A DNA stretch of 64,000 nt from Apium graveolens (taxonomy: Eukaryota > Streptophyta > Magnoliopsida > Apiales > Apiaceae), in the NCBI RefSeq assembly GCF_009905375.1, contig NC_133650.1, forward strand, positions 292,220,270-292,284,269, in the 5' to 3' direction. The translations under genes and the position numbers were made by a program. This document shows positions 35,699 to 46,671 of the stretch, piece after piece. Within the stretch, counting starts at the first letter, position 1. Every line of letters starts with the position of its first letter. The notes beneath the pieces are model-generated. The model was not told the DNA's origin and ran no database searches. It worked only from the letters and a program-made list of their open reading frames with translations.

Positions 35699-36727
35699 TG
35701 TTAGTCCCTTGATAACGTGGCAAGAATTACAGAAGGGGGGTTGAATGGAATTCTTGAACCTTTTTCTTGAAATAAAAATGTTCAACTCGATTATTGATAT
35801 ATTTGTTTTGATTAGCACAATACGGAATTTAAACTCAAATGAATCAAAACACAAGTAATTAAAAACAAGAGTCTTTAAAAACTTTCTGGTGGATTTAAAC
35901 AATTCTACCAGAGATATATATATATAATATATCGAGAGGACTCTGTGTGCAGAAATGCTCACAGCTGCTTACAAAATAGAACTTCTGAGAATACAGGAAA
36001 TGCTAAAGATTAAGCTTACAAAGATTTCTTTGTTTTTGTGTTTCTCAACTATCTCAGTTATTTTTCTATTTGCTACTCTCTTCGTTTATATAATACCAAG
36101 ATTACAAAGTCAAAAAGACTGAACAAATATAAAATCTAACAGTCTTAATCTTTTCTGCTTTTTGTCCTCTATTACCCAGTTAATGGGCTTCCACAATGTG
36201 TTTGTATCCAACTCGACGGCTGTGTGTCATCTTTCACTGTTCAACTGATGTTTGAATTCTTGATATGATCATCCGTCGACTTTCAGATCATCCGTCGATG
36301 ACTTGATTGATCATCCGTCGACTGCTATGTTAAACATCCGTTGATAGTCATTTGATCATCCGTCGAAGGCTTTGTTAATCATCCGTCGGTAGCTATTTTG
36401 GCACTTGACTTCATTTCACTTATACAGAATTATAAGACATTACTTATGTACAATTAATCAACCTATTCTGCATATCTAATTAAAGTCAACATGACTTATA
36501 TGCTACTACAGATTCTATACAAAGGTGCATACATCATTGTGCTACAAACTTATTATTACATAAGCTACTCACTCGATGGATAATAAGTTAATCATCCATC
36601 GGGACTATAATGAGTTATCCGTCGGGACTATAATTCTTATCCGTCGAGTGCTACATTATTTCACTAAGTAAAATCTACTTAGATGTTTTGTTTAAGTGAT
36701 CATCAAGTACACAACATATTCACAACA
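35699..36727 (-). repeat. Copia C 5' LTR (1,029 bp)
   Basis: TGTTAGTCCC...CACAACA in plus coordinates. Partner of 24833-25841. Motif clusters lie at 36265-36395 (six copies, one more than the 3' LTR) and 36571-36650 (four). Complementary arms CTCGATGGATAATAAG and CTTATCCGTCGAG bound the second cluster. Confidence 0.92.
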
Positions 36728-37509
36728 TCTACTGTAAGCCTCTTGACCTTGTTCTCACAGACCCTTAAAGTTGATTCAACATCTTCCATCTTCACTTCCT
36801 TCTCGTTTTCCAACTCAACAACTAGTGCAATGGATCCTCCTTTCTTCTTTCCTCTCTCCATCCTTTCATCCTGCTCTATTTCAAGCTCATAGGTTTTCAG
36901 GATGCCATACAGTCTCTCCAAAGTAAACTCCTTATAATCTTGTGAGTTTCTTGATGAGACCGTCATTGGTTTCCATTCCTTTGGAAGAGATCTAAGGAAT
37001 TTCAGATTGGAGTCTTTTATCTGATAGACCCTTCCATGCAACTTTAGAGCATTTAGTAGTTTCTGAAACCTGCTAAAAATGTCAGTGATAGACTCACTTT
37101 CTTCATTGTGAAAATGCTCATATTGCTGAATCAAGAGCTGCATCTTGTTTTCTCTAATTTGATCAGTGCCATCACAGATTATCTGTATTGTATCCCAAAC
37201 ATCCTTGGCAGTTTTGCAGTTGATAATATTGTCAAATATATCTCCATCAACTCCATTAAATAGGATGTTCATGGCCTTTTTATCCTTCCTGACTTGTTCA
37301 ATGTTAGGATCAGACCATTCATGCCTTGACTTGGGGACTGATGGCTCGTTTCATGTTGCTGCTCTCATTGGAACATGAGGGCCTCTTTCTATGCAGTCAA
37401 CATAGGCCTCATCTTGAGAAAGCAAATGAAGAAGCATCTTTACCTTCCAATGATGGTAATTATCTTTATCCAGAAAAGGGATCTTGACTCCAACATCCTT
37501 CTTGTTCAT
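36728..37509 (-). pseudogene. Copia A gag, N-terminal part
   Basis: Start ATG 37507-37509. Here the conserved Trp (NYHHWKVKM region) is intact, unlike Copia B, C and E. A TGA near 37350 breaks the frame, and an open stretch continues from about 37272 with ITDIFSRFQKLLNALKLHGR and LYGILKTYELEIEQ. It ends at the Copia C target duplication TCTAC (36728-36732) and resumes at 24832. Confidence 0.87.
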
Positions 37510-37556
37510 CTTGCTGTATTGTTTTGATCTTTAAACTCTTTGTAAGTTAAGAGCTT

Positions 37557-37568
37557 GCTCTAATACCA
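37557..37568 (-). other. Primer-binding site of Copia A (one mutation)
   Basis: TGGTATTAGAGC on the element strand; one C-to-T change from the consensus TGGTATCAGAGC. Confidence 0.85.
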
Positions 37569-37570
37569 AT

Positions 37571-38617
37571 TGTTAGTCCCTTAACAATATGACAAGAATT
37601 ATAGAAGGGGGGTTGAATGAAATTCTTGAAACTTTTTCTTGAAATAAAGTGTTCTAACTCAAATATAAATATAAGTGTATTGATTAGCACAATACAGAAT
37701 AAAAACTTAAGTGAATCAAAACACAAGTAATTAAAAACAAGAGTCTTTAAAAACTTTCTGGTGGATTTGAATGATTCCACCAGAGAAATATATTATATAT
37801 AAAAATGCTCACAGCTGCTTACAACAATTGAACTTCTAAGACTACAGAGAAATGCTAAGAATCCTGCTTATAAATGTTTCTCTGCTTTCTTGCTTAGATC
37901 GATCGTGTCTTAGTTGCTTCTACTTGGTTTATATATCACTAAGATTACAAAATAATAAGACAAGATAATAAAACAAAAACTATCTAGTTTATTACAATGC
38001 TACTTCATTACTCTATTCCAGCATCTTTGAATATCTTCATAATAGCATGGAAATGGCAATGCTTCTTTATTCTCGAAAACCCAGTTGAATAGGCTACCAC
38101 ATTCCATTTGCATCCACTCGACGCATGTGACTGTGTTGTCACTGTCAACAGATATTTGAATTCTTTATCCGTCAGGTTCATGATCATTTGTCGAGTTATT
38201 GATCATCCGTCGAGTTATTGATCATCCGTCGGGTTGTCTATTTGATCATCCGTCGACTTCATTGTAGGTTATCCGTCGGGTAGCAAACTGGCACTTGACT
38301 TTATTTCATTTATGCAGAATTACAAGACATCATCTATGTACAATTAATCAACCTATTCTGCATATCTAGTTAAAGTCAACATGACTTGAATACTACTTAT
38401 AGAATCTATACAATGGTGAATGCAGAAATGTGCTACAGACTTATTGTTACATAAGCTACTCACTCGATGGATAATAAGTCATCATCCGTCGGGACTATAA
38501 TGAGTCATCCGTCGGGACTATAAATCTTATCCGTCGAGTGCTACATTATTTCACTAAGTAAAATCTACTAAGGTGTTTTGTTAATGAAATCATCAAGTAC
38601 ACAACATATACACAATA
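37571..38617 (-). repeat. Copia A 5' LTR (1,047 bp)
   Basis: Pairs with 6111-7156. Motif clusters lie at 38165-38284 (six, one more unit than the 3' LTR) and 38462-38545 (four). The right end CACAATA is mutated from CACAACA. Confidence 0.9.
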
Positions 38618-38622
38618 ATTTT
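38618..38622. repeat. Target-site duplication of Copia A (right), ATTTT
   Basis: Matches 6106-6110; Athila gag sequence resumes at 38623. Confidence 0.85.
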
Positions 38623-39846
38623 GCAAGGTCTTAATAGAAACCGCTTGGCTCTTGCACATGAGCCTCAACTCCTCCAATTCAGATTTTTCATTAGAGTGTT
38701 GCAGTTGGAGTTGTTGTCTTGTTGCATATTGCGGTTGTTGAAAACCAGGAGGGTTATACTGCTTTGCTGGATACTGCTGATAAAGCTGTTGAACCGTATT
38801 TTGAGTATTGCTCCAGCTGAAGTTAGGATGATTGCGGTTGTTGGGATGATAAGTGGCTGGAACTGGGTGCTACGACCTTTGAAAGTTGCTCACGAACTGA
38901 GCTGATTCACTAGAAATAGCACACTGCTCCGTCTCATGCGCACCAGCACAAAGCTCACTGACACTAGTGATCAGATTAACCCCATAATTAGGCGGAGAAT
39001 CCACATTCATTATCAATGCCTTAAGCTGAGCAGCTATATCAGTAGCTGCATCTACCTTCAGAATTCTTGCTACTTTGCCTTGATTTAATCTCTGAGAAGG
39101 GTTGTGGTATTCATTGGCAGCCATCAGTTTAATCAACTCATAAGCTTCATCATAGCTTTTGGCCCACAAGGCTCCACCTGATGTTGCATCGAGCATGGGT
39201 TTAGACTGTGCTCCCAATCCATTATAAAAGCAGTTAATACTCATCCAGTCAGACATCCCATGATGAGGACACTTTCTAAGCATCTCCTTATAATGTTCCC
39301 AAGCTTCACACAAGGACTCTCCTGACTGCTGCGCAAATTAATTAAGAGCATTCCTGATTGCAGCAGTCTTCGCCATAGGAAAGAACTTAGTAAGAAACTT
39401 TTGAGCAAGATCTTCCCATTTAGTGATAGAACCTGGTGGTAGAGAATGAAACCAATACTTAGCTTTATCCCTCAGAGAGAATGGGAAAAGCCTTAGCTTT
39501 ATAGCATCTTCAGACACATTGTTGAATTTTAAAGTGTCGCAGATCTCGATGAAATCTCTAATATACATGTTGGGATCTTCTGTCAGAGAACCCCCAAACT
39601 GAACCGAGTTCTGCACCATCTGAATCGTGCTAGCCTTGATTTCAAAGTGTTAGCCGCGATGGCTGGTCTGACAATGCTAGACTGAATATTATTGATCTTT
39701 GGATGAGAATAGTCCAATAAAGCTTTTATATTCGCTTCTGGTTCACCCATTACAATAAGAGCTTTTTCTTCAACTTTCTCCTCTACAAGAACTTCTTCCT
39801 CTGCTTTATCCAGTGTTCTCTTTCGAGATCGAGAACGCGTTAGCAT
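38623..39846 (-). pseudogene. Athila-like gag
   Basis: Start ATG 39844-39846 (MLTRSRSRKRTLDK). The retrotransposon gag core is clear: LTEDPNMYIRDFIEICDTLK, LRLFPFSLRDKAKYWFHSLP, then CEAWEHYKEMLRKCPHHGM and a later Gln/Asn/Pro-rich tail. Lesions: a frameshift near 39640, a TAA near 39335 and a stop near 38870. The tail is cut by Copia A and continues at 6105 downward. Confidence 0.87.
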
Positions 39847-39961
39847 ACACGCTCTCTAGAGTACCTGACAAAGCAACATGAAAACAAGTAAGTAAAATAT
39901 CCGAGTTAGTGAACTTTAACGACCACTGATGTCAAACATATAAACTAAAAATTAACACCGA

Positions 39962-39980
39962 GTCCCCGGCAGCGGCGCTA
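39962..39980 (-). other. Athila primer-binding site (tRNA-Asp type)
   Basis: On the element strand TAGCGCCGCTGCCGGGGAC, close to the TGGCGCCGTTGCCGGGGA that pairs with tRNA-Asp and is known for Athila elements. It lies a few bases inside the LTR. Confidence 0.8.
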
Positions 39981-39986
39981 AAAACT

Positions 39987-41451
39987 TGTAGGACGAAAAC
40001 ACGGGCTAATATTACACGCAAGTATACACATTCGCAAGTAATATAGAATTAATTTTAGTTCATTCCCACAAAGACTCTTTTAAGTTAAAATATAATTTAT
40101 GCACTTATGCAATAATGGTATGTTTATTATTCAATGCTAAGATGATAACAAGTTGAGAGTGTTTATAACTACGATTAACTAAGAGATTATACTAACTAAT
40201 ATTAACTAAGAGAATTAAAGTTGATTTACTTATATAACACAAATATGGGATTCTAACTTCATTAAATACTTCATTCAATAGCCTTTTTGTTCTTAACCTT
40301 AGCATGCAATGGTGATGACACTAATCAGATAACACGAAACTAGTAAATGCCAACTTTCGTTGTACGAATACCCTACTAGCAGAAATCCACAAAAGAAATA
40401 GAAGTTGAATAGACATAAATTATATTGAGACCCTATATGTCTATAGAATTTGACAACATAACGGTTTAATGTGCAAGTTATCTATCATGATTACATAGGG
40501 AAAATAAGATGGTTAAAATTACCTACGAATCATGCATATCAAATGCATAAACCTATGCTAGTATGGCAAGTTTTAAACCTCTATATTTACTTTCGGTTCA
40601 ATAGAGATTAACACGATATCTTATAAGTTCGTGACGCTCATAAGACGAATAAGCACAACCAATACTAGGATATCATACAATCACCACACACTAAGGTATC
40701 GAAACAAATTAACTAAAGAAATCTATAAATAAATCCGTTAGAACCCCATGATAATGATTAGCCCATAACCGAACTCATCATCACCGTGGGTTCCGATGAA
40801 AACATGGTATAATAAACTAAGTCTTTATAAAACTGAATAATAAACCAAAGTATGTTAAAAAAGATTAATAGGTTCAACAAACAAGAAAACTAACATCCAA
40901 GATTACAACTTAAAATAAAGAATCAAAAGAATAAACTAGATCCTCTTCTCCTTCGTTGAATTTATGCTCCTAGGTCTTCTCGTTGTCTCTCCTTAGGCTC
41001 TGGTACGTGCTTCTTATTAAAAATGACCTTAAGTTGTCATTATATAGCAGCCCAATCAATCCAGAAGCTCAGAAAATCCATCTTCTACTTGCAACATGAT
41101 TCTGAAATCCCGACCTGGCGCGGGCGCCCGCTTCACCAGCGCGGGCGCGCTGCAACTTTGACAACCCGGCGCGGGTGCGCGCTTCACAGCGCGGGCGCGC
41201 TGACCTTCTGGAAAAACTTATGATTTTTGTTTTCTTTGACTGGTTTGAGATGGCATTCCACGAGCTAACTTCCTGGACACATTCCTAACACCAATTTAGC
41301 ACCAAAGCAATGCTAAATCTCCTGATTCTTTCAACTATGCCTGAAATGCAAAAACACTATAAAACACATGAAATATACAAATAACTTGAGTACAAGACAC
41401 TAATTCAAGCCTTTATAGGATGTTCTAAGTAGACATAAATGCCACTTAACA
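39987..41451 (-). repeat. Athila 5' LTR (1,465 bp)
   Basis: In plus coordinates TGTAGGACG...CTTAACA; on the element strand TGTTAAG...CCTACA. It is AT-rich except for a GC-rich block at 41113-41208. The boundary at 41451 is supported because the Gypsy-2 LTR resumes exactly at 41452. No coding sequence is seen in 39987-41100. Confidence 0.8.
41113..41208. repeat. GC-rich duplicated inverted repeat in Athila LTR
   Basis: Two similar copies of about 45 bp: CTGGCGCGGGCGCCCGCTTC...CAGCGCGGGCGCGCTG, then CCGGCGCGGGTGCGCGCTTC...CAGCGCGGGCGCGCTG. Each unit has GCGCGGGCGC-type self-complementary stretches, in sharp contrast to the AT-rich surroundings. Confidence 0.8.
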
Positions 41452-41547
41452 GGGGTCATAATTATTATTTTATTCCGCTATGCATATTTAAGTATTGTTT
41501 ATGGTTAGTAACTCTCAAATCTAGACTCCTGATTTGAGGGCGTTACA
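41452..41547 (+). repeat. Gypsy-2 5' LTR, last 96 bp
   Basis: Collinear with 61755-61852 by eye and ending CGTTACA. The match begins directly after the Athila LTR. Confidence 0.85.
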
Positions 41548-41550
41548 GGT

Positions 41551-41562
41551 TGGCATCAGAGC
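41551..41562 (+). other. Primer-binding site of Gypsy-2
   Basis: TGGCATCAGAGC, one base from the initiator methionine tRNA complement, three bases after the LTR. The untranslated leader up to the gag start at 42086 shows no further feature. Confidence 0.8.
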
Positions 41563-42085
41563 TCAGGTTATAGTCTCTGAAACAAGCTTATGTGTCATCT
41601 TAAGTAAGTCATAGGAAGATCACATAAGATAGGCATGTGTAGTTTAACTCTTATAGAGTTAAGTTTAGGTTATTGGGCTGGTCCATAGCTAAGTTGTTCA
41701 GGTTCCCTATTTTGCGTTCAATATTAGGATTTTGTGCCATTCCTTTGCTATCTTGTTGGTTTTCGAGGATAGTAAGAAGTGATGAAAGAGGTTGGAAGGT
41801 GGTTTTGCAACCCTATCCACCATTTGATTGGTTTATTTGAGATCATTGAGCAAGAGTTGGAAGGTTTGGATAGTTCTTTGTTAATTTTCTTTGTGTTGTT
41901 ATTCTTTGAGATAGTAAGCAGGATTATGTGATAATCAAGTCGCATGTGTTAATACGCTAGCAAGTTTTTGATATTTTGGAAAAAGAGCTAATGAGTGAGA
42001 ATTTTGATATGCTAAAAGATTGCTACATATTTGACACCATGCTTGATAGATTATTATCTAAGTTGCTTGTTTTCTTACCAGAATA

Positions 42086-43770
42086 ATGGCACCAAAGAGG
42101 AGGAATAATTCGAGAAAGGATCTTACCGAGAGTCGTACAGATCTAGCGATTGTCCAGATATTGGGACTGATGCAGCAACATGTGTTGCATCTCACACAGT
42201 AGCAACAACGGCAACAACAACAACCAGCAGCTCCACCTGCGGTGAATTTTAAGCAATTTCAAGCTGTGAAACCACCTAAGTTTAAGGGAAGTGCTGACCC
42301 CGTAGAAGTCAATGTATGGCTTAAAGAGATTGAGAAAGCTTTTGACCTAGTCAGAGCAAGTTTGGAACAAAAGACTAAATTTTCCAGTTACTTTCTGAAG
42401 GGTGAGGCAAACTACTGGTGGAAATCCCAGCGAGCGTTGGAAGAAGGTGAGTTTGTGACTTGGGAAAGATTTACAAAGCTATTTTTGGAAAAGTATTTCC
42501 CGAGGTATATGAAGAACAAAATGAAGATCAAGTTCTTAAGTCTAACACAGGGTGATCTTATTGTTGCGGAATATGAGGCCAAGTTTACTGAATTGGCGAG
42601 GTTTGTGCCAGATCAAGTTTATACAGATGAAAAGAAAGCAAGAAGGTTTGAACATGGATTACAATTTTGGATTCAGAATAGAGTGGCCATGTTTGAGTTG
42701 ACTTCTTATGTGGAAGTGGTTCAGAAAGCAATGGTGATTGAAAGTAGAAGTGACACATCTCAGAGAGAAATGGACGGGAAGAAAAGGAAAATAGAAACCT
42801 CAGGAGGAGGCCAACATCAAGGTAATTCCTAGGGCCGTTTCAACAAGAGGCCAGAGTTTCAGGATAATAAGAGTGTGGGATTCAATAAACCACAACCAGG
42901 AAATGGAGGACAAGGGAACCGTTTTCAGAATTCAAATCAGCAAAGGTCTAATCGTCCACCAATATCAGATTGCAAGTTTTATGGTAGGAGGTACTTTGGG
43001 ATTTGTAAGGCTAATGTGTTATGTTTTAAGTGCAATCAGAAGGGGCACTATGCTAATGAGTGTCGAAATCATACTTTAGCTCAAAAATCGGGGACTGTGT
43101 ATTTTAAATGTGGAATGATGGGGCATATCTCCAGGGACTGTCAGGCGACAGATCCCGTAACTAATTTGGCAAGGATTAAAGGACCACAAGCAAAGAATCA
43201 GCCAAAGGCCAGGATATTCAACATGACTATGAAGGATGTTGTTCCGAGTTTTGATGTGGTTGCGGGTACGCTTCCAGTCAATTCCGTAGATGCTAAAGTT
43301 TTAATTGATTCTGGAGCTACAAGATTATTTATTTCTAAATATTTTATCGATAAACTACATTATGAAGTTGAATTGTTAGAACAAGCGTTAATGATAGAAT
43401 TAGCAAATAAGAACCAAGTTCCCGTCGACCGAGTGTGTCCGAGGTGTGACATTGAGATAGGAGGACATCATTTTTATTCCAACTTGATACCTTTTAAGTT
43501 GGGAGAATTTGATGTTATCTTAGGAATGTATTGGTTGTCAGAGAATAACGCTCAGATTGATTGTAAAAATAGGAAAGTGAGATTTCAGACATTGGATAGC
43601 AAGAAGAAGGTGATATTTCGAGGGAGTAAGCAGGAAAAGAAGTTCTTAACGATAGCTCAAGCGAAGAAGTTATTGTGTCAGAATTATGAGGCATATTTGG
43701 CCCATGTAATAGACACCAGCAAAGAAATTCCCGTGCTTGAAGCAATTCCGGTTGTCAATGAGTTTTCATA
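42086..43770 (+). pseudogene. Gypsy-2 gag and protease
   Basis: Start ATG 42086 (MAPKRRNNSRKDL). TAG at 42200-42202 lies in a Gln run and was probably CAG. Then an open gag core, FKGSADPVEVNVWLKEIEKA to about 42770; a stop at 42830; and an open reading 42875-43771 with zinc knuckles CFKCNQKGHYANEC (about 43022-43063) and FKCGMMGHISRDC (first Cys lost). The protease motif LIDSGATRLFIS is at about 43300-43335 and the ILGMYWL block at about 43520. A TAG near 43769 separates it from RT. Confidence 0.87.
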
Positions 43771-45100
43771 GGTCTTTCCAGCTGATCTTCTAGGGTTACC
43801 TCCCAACAGAGAGATTGAGTTTGCAACTAATTTAGCACCCGGAACAGAACCAGTATCTAAAACTCCGTATAAAATGGAACTGGGGGAGATGAAAGAGTTG
43901 GCAACTCAATTACAATATATTTTAGAGAAAGGAGTTATAAGATCAAGTGTATCCCCGTGGGGCGCACCAGTTTTATTTGTCAAAAAGAAAGATGGAAGTA
44001 TGCGATTATGTATTGATTATCGAGAATTGAATAAGCTGACCATTAAGAACAAGTATCCGTTACCAAGGATTGATGATTTGTTTGACCAACTAAAAGGCGC
44101 TGTATGGTTTTCTAAGATTGATTTAAGATCTGGATATCATCAACTGGAGATTAAGTCAGAGGACATTCTGAAGACAACATTCAGGACTAGATATGGACAT
44201 TATGAGTTTTTGTTGATGGCATTTGGATTAACAAATGCACCAGCAGCTTTCATGGATCAGATGAATCGAGTATTCAAGAAATATATGGATAAATTCATGA
44301 TTGTGTTCATATATGACATTCTGATCTATTCCAAGATGGAAGAAGAGCATGCAGAGAATTTAAGAATAGTCTCGGAGAAACTGCGACAGGAGAAATTGTA
44401 CGCAAAGTTTTCCAAGTTTGAATTTTGGTTAAAAGAAGTACGATTTCTTGGGCACGTGATTAATAATAAAGGAGTGGAAGTGGATCCGTCAAATATTGAA
44501 TCTATAATCAACTGGGAGAGACCAAAAACCACCAATAGAAGTAAGAAGTTTCACGGGATTGGCAGGTTACTACAGAAGATTTGTGCAAGATTTTACGAAG
44601 ATAGATATGCCATTGACAAAGCTTACCAGAAAGAACTAGAAATTTGAATGGAATGAGAAGTGCGAGTAGAGTTTCGAGGAATTAAAGAACAGATTAGTAT
44701 CTTCTTCAGTGCTAGTCTTAGCAGATGATCAAGGAAACTTTGTGATCTACAGTGACGCATCATATAAAGGATTGGGATGTGTTTTAATGCAGCATGACAA
44801 AGTGATAGCCTACGTTTCAAGACAGTTGAAACCACATGAAGAGAAATATCCAACCCATGATCTTTAATTGGCAGCTATAGACTATAGTGTTTGCATTGAA
44901 GATATGGAGGCATTATCTTTACGGAGATAAGTGTGAGATTTACACAGATCACAAGAGTTTGAAGTATATCTTTACCTAGAAGGAATTGAACATGAGGCAG
45001 AGAAGGGGGCTAGAGTTGATTAAAGACTATGACTGTAAAATTAACTATCATCCAGGGAAAGCAAATATGGTGGAAGACACTCTAAGCAGAAAATAAAGGC
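43771..45100 (+). pseudogene. Gypsy-2 reverse transcriptase and RNase H, catalytic Asp lost
   Basis: RT is open at 43874-44640: the [20 protein letters not shown] and [12 protein letters not shown] blocks are intact, but the catalytic motif reads FIYDILIYS where FIDDILIYS is usual, so the first active-site Asp is Tyr (about 44310). A frameshift near 44535 breaks the connection domain, and RNase H ([25 protein letters not shown]) continues with stops near 44669, 44866, 44980 and 45095. Confidence 0.87.
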
Positions 45101-45315
45101 TAAATTTGATCACTTCATCTGAGGAATTGATCAAGGAATTTGAGAAACTTGAAATAGAGTTCAGTATTTTAAGTATGTCTACAGCTATGTTGTGTGCTAT
45201 GTCTTTTCAACCAGAATTGTTGGAGAAAATAAGAAGATGTCAAGAAGAGTTAATGAGCCACAAATAAGACGAGTTGACAGGATAAGAGAAAGGGAGTCAA
45301 AATGATGATAAAGGG

Positions 45316-46635
45316 ATGTTAAGATTTTTTTCCAGAATATGGATACCCAACGTCGCTGAGCTGAAAGATGAAATTCTTCGGGACGCTCATAACTCCAGAT
45401 ATTCAATTTATCCCTGGATTACAATGATGTATAGAGATTTAAGAGAAAACTTTTGGTGGCCAAGTATGAAGAAAAAAATTGTTGAATGGGTAAGTAAGTG
45501 TTACACTTGCCAGAGAGTCAAAGCAGAATATCAAAGGCCCAGTGGACTATTACAGCCATTAGATATTCCAGAATGGAAGTGGGAACATCTTGCAATGGAT
45601 TTTGTAGTTGGATTACTGAGGACCAAGGAAAATCATGATGCTATTTGGGTTATTATTGACAGAATGACTAAGTCAGCGCATTTCTTGCCTATCAACGAGA
45701 GATTCTCATTGGATAAATTGGTTCGATTATACCTGAAGGAAATTGTGGTTCGATATGAAGTTCCAGTATCCATAGTTTCAGATAGAGATCCTCAATTTAA
45801 TTCAAGATTTTGGAAAAGTTTTCAAAATTATCTCGGAACACAGTTTAATATGAGTATCGCATATCATCCGCAGACAGATGGTCAAAGTGAAAGGGCAATT
45901 CAGACTATCGAAGACATGCTAAGGGTATGTGCTCTATATTTTGAAGGAAGTTGGGACGAACATTTACCATTTGTTGAATTCTCCTACAATAACATTTATC
46001 ATGCCAGTATTGGAATGCCGCCTTACGAAGCCCTGTATAACAGAAGATGCAGATCCCCAATCTGTTGGGATGAAGTTGGGGAGAGAAAGATTTTGGGTCC
46101 AGAATTGATCCAGTAGACAAAAGAGAAAGTAGAACTCATTCAAAAAAGATTAGTAGCAACTCAAGATCGTCAAAATAAAAATGCTGATCCTGCAAGAAAG
46201 GATATGGAATTTGAAGTTGGTAAAGCAGTGTTATTGAAGATTTCACCTTGGAAAGGTTTATCCAGATTTGGGAAGAAAGGAAAGCCGAGTCCACGTTATG
46301 TTGGCCCTTTTGAGATTTTAAGGCGTGTGAGAAAGGTCGCTTACGAGCTAGCCTTACCACCACACATGCTACATATCCACAATGTGTTTCATGTGTCAAT
46401 ATTGAAGCGTTATTTTCCTGATTCGAATCATATGACAGAATATGAGCCAATCGAGATTCAGCTAGATTTGTCTTTTATAGAGCAACCGGTACATATTTTA
46501 GACCGGCAAGAGAGAGTGCTTAAGAATAAGTCTGTATCTTTAGTGCGATTCTTGTGGAGGAATCCCAAGGTTGAAGAGTCGACCTGGGAATTGGAAAATG
46601 AAATGTGAACCAAGTATCCTCATTTGTTTTCCTAA
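45316..46635 (+). pseudogene. Gypsy-2 integrase with chromodomain
   Basis: Integrase: an HHCC finger region at about 45385-45520 ([16 protein letters not shown]), catalytic Asp in LAMDFVVG, second Asp in VSDRDPQF, Glu in [12 protein letters not shown] at 46114-46116 interrupts it; the frame then continues through the C-terminal domain (KISPWKGLSRFGKKGK) and the chromodomain-like VEESTWELENE near 46570-46600. A TGA at 46606 precedes the likely natural stop TAA 46633-46635. The chromodomain is thought to steer chromoviruses to marked chromatin. Confidence 0.87.
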
Positions 46636-46659
46636 GCTGATTCTGAGGACAGAATCCTG

Positions 46660-46671
46660 TTAAGGGGGGAA
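46660..46671 (+). other. Polypurine tract of Gypsy-2
   Basis: TTAAGGGGGGAA directly before the LTR start TGATCTAATATCC. Confidence 0.85.

Larger units (their letters stand above)
24833..36727 (-). mobile_element. Copia C: Sirevirus-like element with third ORF, 11.9 kb
   Basis: The least interrupted member of the A/C/D family. LTRs 24833-25841 and 35699-36727, primer-binding site 35685-35696, gag-pro-pol on the minus strand from 35637 to 31115, promoter-bearing spacer, ORF3 30592-26029, and polypurine tract 25842-25854. It is inserted in Copia A gag with flanks TGTAC (24828-24832) and TCTAC (36728-36732), a 5-bp duplication with one difference. It lacks the 1,240-bp gag segment of Copia A. 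Confidence 0.92.
6111..38617 (-). mobile_element. Copia A: Sirevirus-like element with third ORF, itself split by Copia B and Copia C
   Basis: A Ty1/Copia element on the minus strand, about 13.2 kb once its two passengers are subtracted. From its 5' end: LTR 37571-38617, primer-binding site 37557-37568, gag (37509 downward, resumed after Copia C at 24832), a candidate spliced segment 23188-24427, pol 19862-23187, a promoter-bearing spacer, ORF3 (19340 downward, resumed after Copia B at 11596, ending at 7347), polypurine tract and LTR 6111-7156. The long gag with coiled coils, the RNase H block [20 protein letters not shown] and the extra ORF after pol fit Sireviruses. It lies in Athila gag/pro sequence with an ATTTT duplication. 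Confidence 0.9.
4574..41451 (-). mobile_element. Athila-like Gypsy element, split by Gypsy-1 and Copia A
   Basis: This minus-strand Ty3/Gypsy element has its 5' LTR at 39987-41451, a primer-binding site at 39962-39980, gag at 38623-39846, and protease plus the start of RT at 4574-6105. Copia A (6111-38617) separates the two coding parts with a clean ATTTT duplication. Gypsy-1 cuts the RT at 4574, and the rest of pol lies left of the window. The protease core CDLGASINMMP is the Athila form (DLGA in place of DSGA). Its right end abuts the last 96 bp of the Gypsy-2 5' LTR, so it was inserted there. Confidence 0.85.

Noticed and set aside
41023..41223. 66-codon open frame over the GC-rich block
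   Set aside because: Created by GC-rich repeats in the Athila LTR; no start context or relatives.
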